Assembly: GCA_964384625.1 (NCBI GenBank)
Contig: CAYLNH010000364.1
Coordinates: 1-5,833, forward strand
DNA: 5,833 nucleotides
Origin: CAYLNH01 sp964384625
GTDB lineage: Bacteria; Verrucomicrobiota; Lentisphaeria; JABSQK01
Direction: 5' to 3'
Positions 1 to 5,023 of the stretch are shown piece after piece. Position 1 is the stretch's first letter, and every line of letters starts with the position of its first letter. A program made the translations under genes and the position numbers. Below the pieces are notes generated by a model that ran no database searches, was not told the DNA's origin, and was given only the letters and a program-made list of their open reading frames with translations.

Positions 1-92
1 CGATCCTGAAACTCCGCACCGCAAACTCCTTCGCCAAGGCTTCGGCGCTCAAGAGGGTGCGGGATCTCTATGCGGTCCGCGAAGGGCAGTAA
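1..92 (+). CDS. 3' end of an unidentified plus-strand gene
   Basis: The window opens inside a reading frame (codons begin at base 3) that runs 29 codons to a TAA at 90-92. The visible tail includes LKLRTANSFAKAS and ends DLYAVREGQ; it is basic with no recognisable motif, so I cannot name the product. The frame is favoured over the other two because a strong hairpin terminator starts within its last codons and because the stop falls exactly in that hairpin. It converges on the minus-strand FHA/GAF gene. A second plus frame is also open (2-363) but runs straight through the terminator and looks non-coding. Confidence 0.5.
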   Translation, partial: ILKLRTANSFAKASALKRVRDLYAVREGQ

Positions 93-136
93 ACGAGGGC
101 TTACGCCGGATAGTAAGCCCTCGTCTGCTGCCCTTC
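81..136. terminator. Long hairpin terminator between convergent genes
   Basis: Seen directly: the arms 81-103 and 114-136 are reverse complements except for one 3-base internal loop, around a 10-base loop (104-113). The inner helix pairs CGAGGGCTTA with TAAGCCCTCG, extended by one more A-T pair; the outer helix pairs GAAGGGCAG with CTGCCCTTC. The T-rich bases after it on the plus strand are short (137-139). On the minus strand the inner helix is followed by TTTAC. It probably stops transcription of the plus-strand gene and also that of the FHA/GAF gene entering from the other side. The TAA stop of the plus-strand gene forms one side of the internal loop. Confidence 0.75.
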
Positions 137-379
137 TTTGCCTCGAGTCCCGACTCTCAAGAGGTTGGGAACCTGCGGTACTTGCGGATCTGTCACCTGC
201 ACGCCGTCACTGATGCATCACCAGGATACCGCGTTCACCCCGTGGGTATTCGACCGCGGTCGCCGGCGGTCCGACCGAAGCCGGCTCTGCCCGCGGGCCG
301 GACAAGGGAGTCCTTGCGGGTCGGGGGAATCGAGGTCTGCCGCCGGTCGAGGCCGTGAGGTGGAATCTCCGCGCCCGGG
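137..379. other. Non-coding stretch after the FHA/GAF gene
   Basis: No convincing gene is seen on either strand. Reading frames that cross it are extensions or shadows of the FHA/GAF gene, rich in Arg, Pro and Ser. It holds a perfect 12-base palindrome, CGACCGCGGTCG, at 251-262, but no T-tract-bearing hairpin directly after the FHA/GAF stop. Transcripts of that gene may therefore run about 240 bases to the hairpin at 81-136. Confidence 0.5.
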
Positions 380-1552
380 TTACCGGCCTTCGGGGTTGAG
401 ATGCAGACGCTGGAGACTGGTCCAGACGGACTGGATCCGGGATTCGATCGCGTTCAGCTCCAGGTTGATCTCTTTCTTGTTGATCTTGTTGAACTGCTCC
501 GGTTCGGCAATGCGTTCCTGCAGATAGACCAACTGATCGGTAACCGTACGCAGATCCTGTTCGATGCCCTGGACGCTGCGCTGGTAGTTCTGGAACGTCG
601 ATTCCATCTTCTCGTAGTTCTGCCACTTCACAATCGTCGACGTGATGATGTCGGCCAGCATCTGCAGCGTCGACCGGCTGTGCTTCGGCAGTTCGCCGGA
701 GGGCATCAGGCTGTCGGCATAGATAATGCCCATCGTCTGTTTCTGGCCGGTGCGCTGGTTGTAGGTCACCAGCGGCACGCAGACAATCGATTTCAGCTTG
801 AACTTGCGGATCGTGTCGGTGTTGATATTCTGCGCCAGGGCGTCCTCAACGATGACCGAGGCACTGCCGGAGAGCACCTGCTGGATGATCGACTGGCTGA
901 TGGAATACTGCTCGCCGTCATCTTCTTTCAGCGTCTTGCCGCCGGCCTGGCGGGCGCCGACTTCGCGCAGTTCCAGGGCGCCGTCCGGCGTCTCATCGAC
1001 CATGAAGCAGTAGCCGCGCTTGGTCCGGGTCAGGCGCAGGACGGCGTCGATGGCGTTGTCCAGGACCTCCTGCAGGTTGAGCGAGGCGTGGAACTCGGAG
1101 ATAATGCCGAGGACCAACTGGAGCTGGCTGGCCAGGGGGTCGGGGATCTTGGTGACCTTCTCGCTGGAGGGCTTGATGAACTTGTAGGCAAATTCTTCGA
1201 CGCCGACCTTGATGGTCGAGCCGTCTTTCAGCGAGGTCTCGTCGGTCAACGGCTCGCCGTCAATCAGGCAATTGCCGCGGTTGCTGACGTCTTTGATGAC
1301 GAAATGGTTTTCGCGGAAGGTAATGTGCAGTTGCTCACCGGCAACGAGGTTGCTCGGGATGACGAAGTCGTTGCCGATATTGCGCCCCATCGTCTGGTTG
1401 GTCGGCCGCAGTTCCCAGACAAAGCCCTTGGTCAAAACGCCGGTTCCCAGACTGGTCAGTTTACCGACGATCAGACTGCGCTGGCAGTTGTTGCAGAAAA
1501 AGGAATCCTCCGGATTTGCGGTCCGGCAGAAAAGGCATACAACGTCGCTCAT
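380..1552 (-). CDS. Zinc-ribbon + FHA + GAF domain signalling protein
   Basis: A 390-residue soluble protein, probably a signalling adaptor or sensor. Domains in order: a small zinc ribbon with two CxxC pairs (C6/C9 and C20/C23); an FHA domain at about 45-125 (GRNIGND at 56-62, H76, then strands ending LIDGEPL); a GAF domain at about 145-315 (IVCVPL near 256-261, GIIYADS at 275-281); and a polar, Gln/Glu-rich region at about 320-385 that looks like a coiled coil. No kinase, cyclase or output domain follows, so it likely works by binding partners or a small ligand. FHA domains normally bind phosphothreonine, but here the usual Ser-Arg before the conserved His is Glu73-Gln74 and the Asn-Gly-Thr motif is altered, so binding may be phosphate-independent. 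The ATG at 1552 has AGGGAG 5 bases upstream, and a promoter lies at 1631-1659. It appears monocistronic. The family calls are firm; the role is unknown. Confidence 0.9.
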   Translation of the reverse strand: MSDVVCLFCRTANPEDSFFCNNCQRSLIVGKLTSLGTGVLTKGFVWELRPTNQTMGRNIGNDFVIPSNLVAGEQLHITFRENHFVIKDVSNRGNCLIDGEPLTDETSLKDGSTIKVGVEEFAYKFIKPSSEKVTKIPDPLASQLQLVLGIISEFHASLNLQEVLDNAIDAVLRLTRTKRGYCFMVDETPDGALELREVGARQAGGKTLKEDDGEQYSISQSIIQQVLSGSASVIVEDALAQNINTDTIRKFKLKSIVCVPLVTYNQRTGQKQTMGIIYADSLMPSGELPKHSRSTLQMLADIITSTIVKWQNYEKMESTFQNYQRSVQGIEQDLRTVTDQLVYLQERIAEPEQFNKINKKEINLELNAIESRIQSVWTSLQRLHLNPEGR

Positions 1553-1876
1553 GAGATCTCCCTGTCAATTGGCCCAACGCGCTTGCAGGCGCTCAAATCG
1601 GCTTATCCTGAGGCGGCAGCAATGGCAGAAAATATAGTAGTGGAAGGGGCGAATGCAAACGGAAATCGACGCGTCCGGAAACGGCCGTTTCGCCTTCGGG
1701 CCGGCGCTGGAATCTGCTGGTGCTCGGCCGCGCGCAGTTCTGGTTCTCAGCCGGGCCCGGGCGGCGACCACAGCGAGCTGTTCAGGGCGGGGAATAACGA
1801 GGCTGAGCACCGCAAACGCCCCGGCGCCGGAGAAACAACTGCAGCACAACATGCCGCATGATGCCGGCGGCCGCCC
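1553..1876 (-). other. 324-base gap with a doubtful 95-codon ORF (1565-1852)
   Basis: This lies between the acyltransferase stop and the FHA/GAF start. An open minus-strand frame from ATG 1852 to 1565 would encode 95 residues, Cys-, Arg- and Ala-rich (start MLCCSCFSGAG), with no family I recognise. It is in the same frame as the acyltransferase, so everything from that gene's TAG (1879-1877) down to 1565 is open. No ribosome binding site is seen before it, and its end overlaps the promoter of the next gene. It is probably chance open reading in GC-rich DNA, or decayed sequence. The last 70 bases are the FHA/GAF leader. I see no strong terminator for the acyltransferase here. Confidence 0.4.
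1631..1659 (-). promoter_or_regulatory. Sigma70-type promoter of the FHA/GAF gene
   Basis: Read on the minus strand: a -35 box TTTGCA (1659-1654), a 17-base spacer and a -10 box TATATT (1636-1631; 5 of 6 consensus). The predicted start is near 1624, giving a leader of about 70 bases before the ATG at 1552. The -35 box with the three bases after it (TTTGCATTC) recurs exactly in the promoter at 3641-3670. It sits in an AT-richer pocket of a GC-rich region, which supports it. Confidence 0.6.
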
Positions 1877-2779
1877 CTAATACGGGAAGGGCGATTCGGT
1901 TTCTCCCGCCGGCCGCGTGCGCCAGCGCTTGTGAATCCAGAGCCATTGCTCCGGACGACTGCGGATCATGGCTTCCAGGACCTTGGTGTACCGCTGCGTG
2001 TTATGCCGATGGTTCTCCTCGACATCGGCATCGGGCAGCTCTTCGCAGGGGACCGCGGGATGGAATTTGATCCAGTGGTCGCGGCAGTTGGGTTCGCGCC
2101 ACATCTGACAGGGGATGACGGCGGCGCCGGTGCGAGCGGCAAGGACGGCGAGCGCTTTCATCGTACAGGCCGGATAGCCGAAGAAATCCACGAAAATGCC
2201 TTCGTCGGCGGTCATGTTCTGATCCAGCACAACGGTGACAACATTGTTCTGCTTGAGCTCTCTGAGGATCTGTTTGATGGAGTTCCGACGCGGGATGGTG
2301 ACGACGCCGTTGCCGTCCCGCAGCATTTCCCGCAGGGTATCGCCGGCGGCGTTCTTCATCTCCTTGCCGATCGCCCGGATGTTATAGCCGTCGGCCACCA
2401 GCGAGATGCCGGGGAGTTCCCAATTGCCGATGTGACAGGTCAGCAACAGCACGCCCTTGCCCCGGGCCAGACCGTCCTTCAGATTCTGCTCCCCCTCGTA
2501 GTTGATGATGTTCTGAATGAATTCCGGGTTGACGCCCGGCAGCGACAGGATTTCGACCAGCGACAGGCCCAGATGCCGATACAACCCGCGCACCGTCTTC
2601 TCGAGCTGCGATTCATCCCACTCGGGGAAAGCGAGGGCGAGCTGCATGCGGACGATGCGGATGCGGAAACGGAAGACACACCGCAGGGACCACCCGATAA
2701 ACCGGCCGACGAGAACCCGAAGACCGGCCGGCAGCAGTCGGATCAACCCGGCAAGCCCCAGAAGAAACAGCTTCAGCAT
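1877..2779 (-). CDS. LpxL/HtrB-family lysophospholipid acyltransferase
   Basis: A 300-residue inner-membrane acyltransferase of the LpxL/LpxM (HtrB/MsbB) family. These transfer an acyl chain onto lipid A precursors or related lipids; the length fits (family about 300). Residues 1-30 are hydrophobic and basic, as expected for the N-terminal membrane anchor. The catalytic HxxxxE motif is H116-IGNW-E121, preceded by a hydrophobic strand (GVLLLT). Further family signatures are LDQN at 185-188, FFG at 199-201 and the C-terminal block PEQWLWIHKRWR at 276-287. The start at 2779 has a purine-rich AGGAAAGGGA 11 bases upstream, a rather long spacing. It lies 100 bases downstream of the acidic exported protein gene, with a GC-rich hairpin between, and is probably transcribed by readthrough of it. 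The exact substrate cannot be told from sequence: the symbol is withheld because ornithine-lipid and phosphatidylinositol-mannoside enzymes share the fold. Confidence 0.9.
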   Translation of the reverse strand: MLKLFLLGLAGLIRLLPAGLRVLVGRFIGWSLRCVFRFRIRIVRMQLALAFPEWDESQLEKTVRGLYRHLGLSLVEILSLPGVNPEFIQNIINYEGEQNLKDGLARGKGVLLLTCHIGNWELPGISLVADGYNIRAIGKEMKNAAGDTLREMLRDGNGVVTIPRRNSIKQILRELKQNNVVTVVLDQNMTADEGIFVDFFGYPACTMKALAVLAARTGAAVIPCQMWREPNCRDHWIKFHPAVPCEELPDADVEENHRHNTQRYTKVLEAMIRSRPEQWLWIHKRWRTRPAGETESPFPY

Positions 2780-2810
2780 TGTGCTGGAGATCCCTTTCCT
2801 GTCAGCAGCA

Positions 2811-2850
2811 GGATAACAAACCGGCCGCCGGTTGCTGGCCCCGGCGGCCG
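2811..2850 (-). terminator. GC-rich hairpin between acidic-protein and acyltransferase genes
   Basis: Minus strand: CGGCCGCCGG (2850-2841), a 9-base loop, then CCGGCGGCCG (2831-2822), a perfect 10-base-pair stem, followed by GTTTGTTAT. It resembles an intrinsic terminator with an imperfect T tract. It starts 29 bases after the stop of the acidic-protein gene and ends 42 bases before the acyltransferase ATG. No promoter fits between hairpin and ATG, so it may act as a partial terminator that sets the ratio of the two genes. Confidence 0.55.
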
Positions 2851-2879
2851 ATCAAAACGTTCAGTCAAGGATGGCGAAA

Positions 2880-3602
2880 TCAGATGTCCCAGTTGGCATC
2901 TTCATCGTCGTCATCGTCGCCCTCTTTTTCCGGCTCTTTCTTTTCCGGCTCTTTCTTTTCCGGCTGCTTCTCTGCGGCGTCGGCGTCATCATCATCGCCG
3001 TCATCGTCGTCAGCGTCAGCCGGCGGGGCGGCATCGTCATCATCATCATCGTCGTCATCAGCGTCGCCGTTGCCGCCGACATTGCGTGGATTCAGGGCGG
3101 AGATCGGCGCGCCGATGCGCGTACTGATGGTCTGGCTGACCCACGGCGCCTTTTCCTCGGCGTAGGGGTGCGGGACTTTGCCGAAATGTTTCCAGGCCAG
3201 CACGTAACCCGCCTGATCCTCGTTTTCGGGCACGATGAACAGCAGGCGCACCTGGGTATTCGAGGGCTGGTCCTCGTACTTCCAGTTGGCCGGGTCGAAG
3301 GCGTTGAGATTCAGGCTGATCGCCAGGCAGGGACGGCCGCTGAGGTTGAAGTCCCATTTGCCGATACTCTTGCCCTTGGTCAGGGCAACCGTCACGACAG
3401 CGTATTTCTCGCCCTCCTCGAGCGTCGGCTTCTTGCCGAACTTCCGGACTTTCGCTTCTTCCCAGGCGATGTTCAGGTCGCTGCCGTCGGTCAATTTCAT
3501 GCCGACAACTTCTCCGCAGGGAATTTCGACCTGCGCGCGGGCCACGCCGGTACACACAAGCACAGCGATGAGACTCAACCCAAAATACACCAATTTCCGC
3601 AT
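2880..3602 (-). CDS. Exported protein of unknown family with Asp-rich tail
   Basis: 240 residues from ATG 3602. That start is chosen over the GTG three bases earlier because GAGGG lies 7 bases before the ATG and only 4 before the GTG. Residues 1-23 form a classic signal peptide: basic MRK, a hydrophobic core, then cleavage after VARA. No lipobox is present. Mature residues about 24-178 look like a compact beta-rich domain with several Trp and only two Cys (C29, C92), which could pair; I recognise no family. From about 180 the protein is low complexity: of the last 61 residues 27 are Asp and 8 are Glu, with a run of nine Asp (182-190), a further Asp-rich block near 196-208, an EKKEP repeat (about 214-227), and a final acidic block ending ANWDI. 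Such tails commonly bind Ca2+ or stay disordered; here that is inference. It has its own promoter (3641-3670). It is first of a likely two-gene unit with the acyltransferase, suggesting an envelope role. Confidence 0.8.
   Translation of the reverse strand: MRKLVYFGLSLIAVLVCTGVARAQVEIPCGEVVGMKLTDGSDLNIAWEEAKVRKFGKKPTLEEGEKYAVVTVALTKGKSIGKWDFNLSGRPCLAISLNLNAFDPANWKYEDQPSNTQVRLLFIVPENEDQAGYVLAWKHFGKVPHPYAEEKAPWVSQTISTRIGAPISALNPRNVGGNGDADDDDDDDDDAAPPADADDDDGDDDDADAAEKQPEKKEPEKKEPEKEGDDDDDEDANWDI
2901..3066 (-). repeat. GAT/GAC-rich low-complexity coding repeat
   Basis: On the plus strand the stretches 2901-2919 and 2985-3066 are dominated by TCATCG/TCGTCA trinucleotides, coding on the minus strand for Asp runs of the exported protein. 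The mixture of GAT and GAC codons shows it is not a pure microsatellite, so the Asp run appears to be kept by selection or to be old. Translation in other frames gives Ser- and Met/Thr-rich artefacts. Confidence 0.8.
2926..2970 (-). repeat. Three tandem 15-base units encoding EKKEP repeats
   Basis: Three adjacent 15-base units lie at 2926-2940, 2941-2955 and 2956-2970. The first two are identical (TTTTCCGGCTCTTTC on the plus strand); the third differs at one base (G for C at 2966). The 15-base length keeps the frame, giving Glu-Lys-Lys-Glu-Pro units between the two Asp-rich blocks of the exported protein. Near identity suggests recent slippage duplication. Confidence 0.85.
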
Positions 3603-3640
3603 CACAGAACCCTCATGTTTCGGTTACGTTTCGCTGCGGC

Positions 3641-3670
3641 AATATAAAATTGGTATAAGGTGAATGCAAA
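3641..3670 (-). promoter_or_regulatory. Sigma70-type promoter of the acidic exported protein gene
   Basis: Minus strand: -35 box TTTGCA (3670-3665), an 18-base spacer, -10 box TATATT (3646-3641). The predicted start is near 3634, leaving a leader of about 32 bases with GAGGG (3614-3610) before ATG 3602. It shares TTTGCATTC and TATATT exactly with the FHA/GAF promoter at 1631-1659. The surrounding 30 bases are clearly AT-richer than their neighbours. Confidence 0.65.
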
Positions 3671-3689
3671 GCCATCTCCCGTGATTTTG

Positions 3690-3833
3690 TCATGCGTCAG
3701 TGTGCAGCTCAAGGGTCCCGAGTTCTCGGCCTCGTTCGTGGTAAACGTTTTCGTCTTCGCGCTGTCCTTGCCGGACAACCCAGACAAATTTGTGCGTCTT
3801 CCATAACAACCGACGACGTTTCATCCAATTCAT
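3690..3833 (-). CDS. Possible 47-residue ORF overlapping the mvaS stop
   Basis: ATG at 3833-3831 overlaps the mvaS TGA as ATGA, the usual arrangement for translational coupling, and the frame runs 47 codons to a TGA at 3692-3690. The product starts MNWMKRRRLLWKTHKFVW and is then acidic and polar: a basic/aromatic N-terminus that could sit on a membrane surface. No Shine-Dalgarno is seen, so it would depend on ribosomes finishing mvaS. No family recognised. It may instead be non-coding 3' sequence; a competing 61-codon frame with a TTG start (3787-3602) covers part of the same bases. The 227-base mvaS/acidic-gene interval holds nothing else but the promoter at 3641-3670. Confidence 0.3.
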   Translation of the reverse strand: MNWMKRRRLLWKTHKFVWVVRQGQREDENVYHERGRELGTLELHTDA

Positions 3834-5023
3834 GCCACGCCGGTCATTGCGCTGGACTGCGCATCGTCGCGCGGGGCGTACTGCCGCTTGTGCTCTTCGA
3901 TGCCGGTCAGCCGGAAGCGGTTGGTGGTCTCGACCGGGAGATGCACCGTGCTGCCGTCCGTCGGCAGGCGGTAGCTGTAGATGTTCTCGTACTCGGCGTA
4001 ACTGAGTTTCTGACGGGCGCGCAGCATGTGCTCGTGCGCGTCGCGGGCAAGGACCTCCTGATAGCCGGGCAGCACGCGGGCGTCGAACCAGATTGCCGTA
4101 CAGCCGGAGCCGTAGGCGAAACACCCCAGCCGCTGGTTGGTCAGATCCAGGCTTTCCTGCTCCAGCATGCTGGCGATGCTGATGTACAGCGATGCGGTGT
4201 AGCTGTTGCCGATGCGGCGATTGTAGAACAACCCCGGTTCGACTTCGGCACGAGCGGCGTCGGTCGAGGCGTTGGCGGTAGCCAGCAGGCGCTGGTGCGC
4301 TTTGTGCGCCATTTTGGTGAACGGCTGGTGATAGCAGAAGCGGCGAAAGTCGGTAACCGCCCTGCCCCCGTGACGCCGGTAGTCTTCCCAGGCGCCGACC
4401 AGGGCTCTGAGATACATGCGGATCGAGAACTTGCCGTCGACACAGGCTTCGGTGCAGTATGGCGGCCGCCAGAAGTCCATCACATCCTGCGTGAAGTTGC
4501 CGAACACCGGTTCGACCTCCAGCAGACGGGACTCGGCGGTGACGAGGAAAGCGACGGCGGCGGCGCCCTGGGTCGGCTCCCCGGGGGTTGCCAAGCCATA
4601 GCGCGCGACATCCGAGGCCACGACCAGGACCTTGCTCTCAGGCCGGCTGCGGACGCGGTCCAGCGCCAGTTGCATGGCGATTGTGCTGCCGCAGCAGGCC
4701 TGTTTCACTTCCAGCGCCATACAATTGGGGGACAGCCCCAGCAGTTCATGGACATAGACAGCGGCCGCTTTGGACTGGTCGATGCCGGACTCGGTGGCGA
4801 ATATCAACAGGTCGATCGTGTCCGCGTCGATGCCTTCCAGGCAACGGGCGGCAGCGTTGGCGCCCATGGTGACAATATCCTCGTCCGGCGGACAGATTGC
4901 CATGCGGTCCTGCCCCAGGCCGAGACAGTATTTCGCCGGATCCACCTCGCGTGTTGCCGCCAGCGTCTTCAGATCCAGATAGACCTGCGGCGTGTAAAAG
5001 TGGATACGATCAATACCAGCCAT
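3830..5023 (-). CDS. mvaS: Hydroxymethylglutaryl-CoA synthase (MvaS)
   Basis: Cytosolic enzyme condensing acetyl-CoA with acetoacetyl-CoA to HMG-CoA, the first committed step of the mevalonate route to isoprenoids. ATG 5023 is chosen over a GTG 30 bases earlier: AAGGAG (5035-5030) lies 6 bases before it, and the resulting MAGIDRIHFYTP matches the usual family start. Length is 397 residues (bacterial MvaS about 385-390). With this start the catalytic triad falls at E78 (ATESGID), C110 (KQAC) and H232 (YHQPFTKM), one off the known Glu79/Cys111/His233 of Gram-positive MvaS. Other family blocks are ASDVARYGL and TPGEPTQGA, VMDFWRP, VDGKFS, NRRIGNSYTASLY and AYGSG. C110 is followed by a second Cys, where Staphylococcus aureus MvaS has Tyr. 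The gene overlaps the 3' end of the DUF4173-like gene by 14 bases, so the two are likely one operon; no other mevalonate gene is in view. The whole-length match to MvaS makes a polyketide beta-branching HMG synthase unlikely. Confidence 0.96.
   Translation of the reverse strand: MAGIDRIHFYTPQVYLDLKTLAATREVDPAKYCLGLGQDRMAICPPDEDIVTMGANAAARCLEGIDADTIDLLIFATESGIDQSKAAAVYVHELLGLSPNCMALEVKQACCGSTIAMQLALDRVRSRPESKVLVVASDVARYGLATPGEPTQGAAAVAFLVTAESRLLEVEPVFGNFTQDVMDFWRPPYCTEACVDGKFSIRMYLRALVGAWEDYRRHGGRAVTDFRRFCYHQPFTKMAHKAHQRLLATANASTDAARAEVEPGLFYNRRIGNSYTASLYISIASMLEQESLDLTNQRLGCFAYGSGCTAIWFDARVLPGYQEVLARDAHEHMLRARQKLSYAEYENIYSYRLPTDGSTVHLPVETTNRFRLTGIEEHKRQYAPRDDAQSSAMTGVA

Noticed and set aside
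251..262. Perfect 12-base palindrome CGACCGCGGTCG as an operator
   Set aside because: It lies about 120 bases downstream of a stop codon with no promoter nearby, and short GC palindromes are expected by chance in this composition.
2..363. Open plus-strand frame from the window edge to 363
   Set aside because: It crosses the long terminator hairpin, has no start in view and reads as Arg/Pro-rich filler.
401..1861. 486-codon plus-strand ORF opposite the FHA/GAF gene
   Set aside because: It is antisense to a gene with clear zinc-ribbon, FHA and GAF motifs; its own translation has no recognisable domain and is an antisense shadow typical of GC-rich DNA.
2926..2970. CRISPR-like short repeats
   Set aside because: The 15-base units are directly adjacent without spacers, lie in frame inside a gene, and encode a simple peptide repeat.
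1931..3127. 398-codon plus-strand ORF
   Set aside because: It runs opposite the acyltransferase and then through the Asp-repeat DNA, giving an artefactual His/Arg-rich end; no ribosome site or domain.
2779..3165. Ser-rich plus-strand ORF with long serine runs
   Set aside because: The Ser runs are the reverse reading of the Asp codons of the exported protein, which has a signal peptide, ribosome site and promoter in its favour.
3763..3778. Possible terminator after mvaS (TGTCC/GGACA inverted repeat)
   Set aside because: The stem is only five base pairs and has no T tract on the minus strand.
3602..3787. 61-codon minus ORF whose TGA overlaps the acidic-protein ATG
   Set aside because: It needs a TTG start with no ribosome site, and the promoter at 3641-3670 lies inside its 3' end, so the overlap is probably chance. 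It also competes with the 47-codon frame linked to mvaS.
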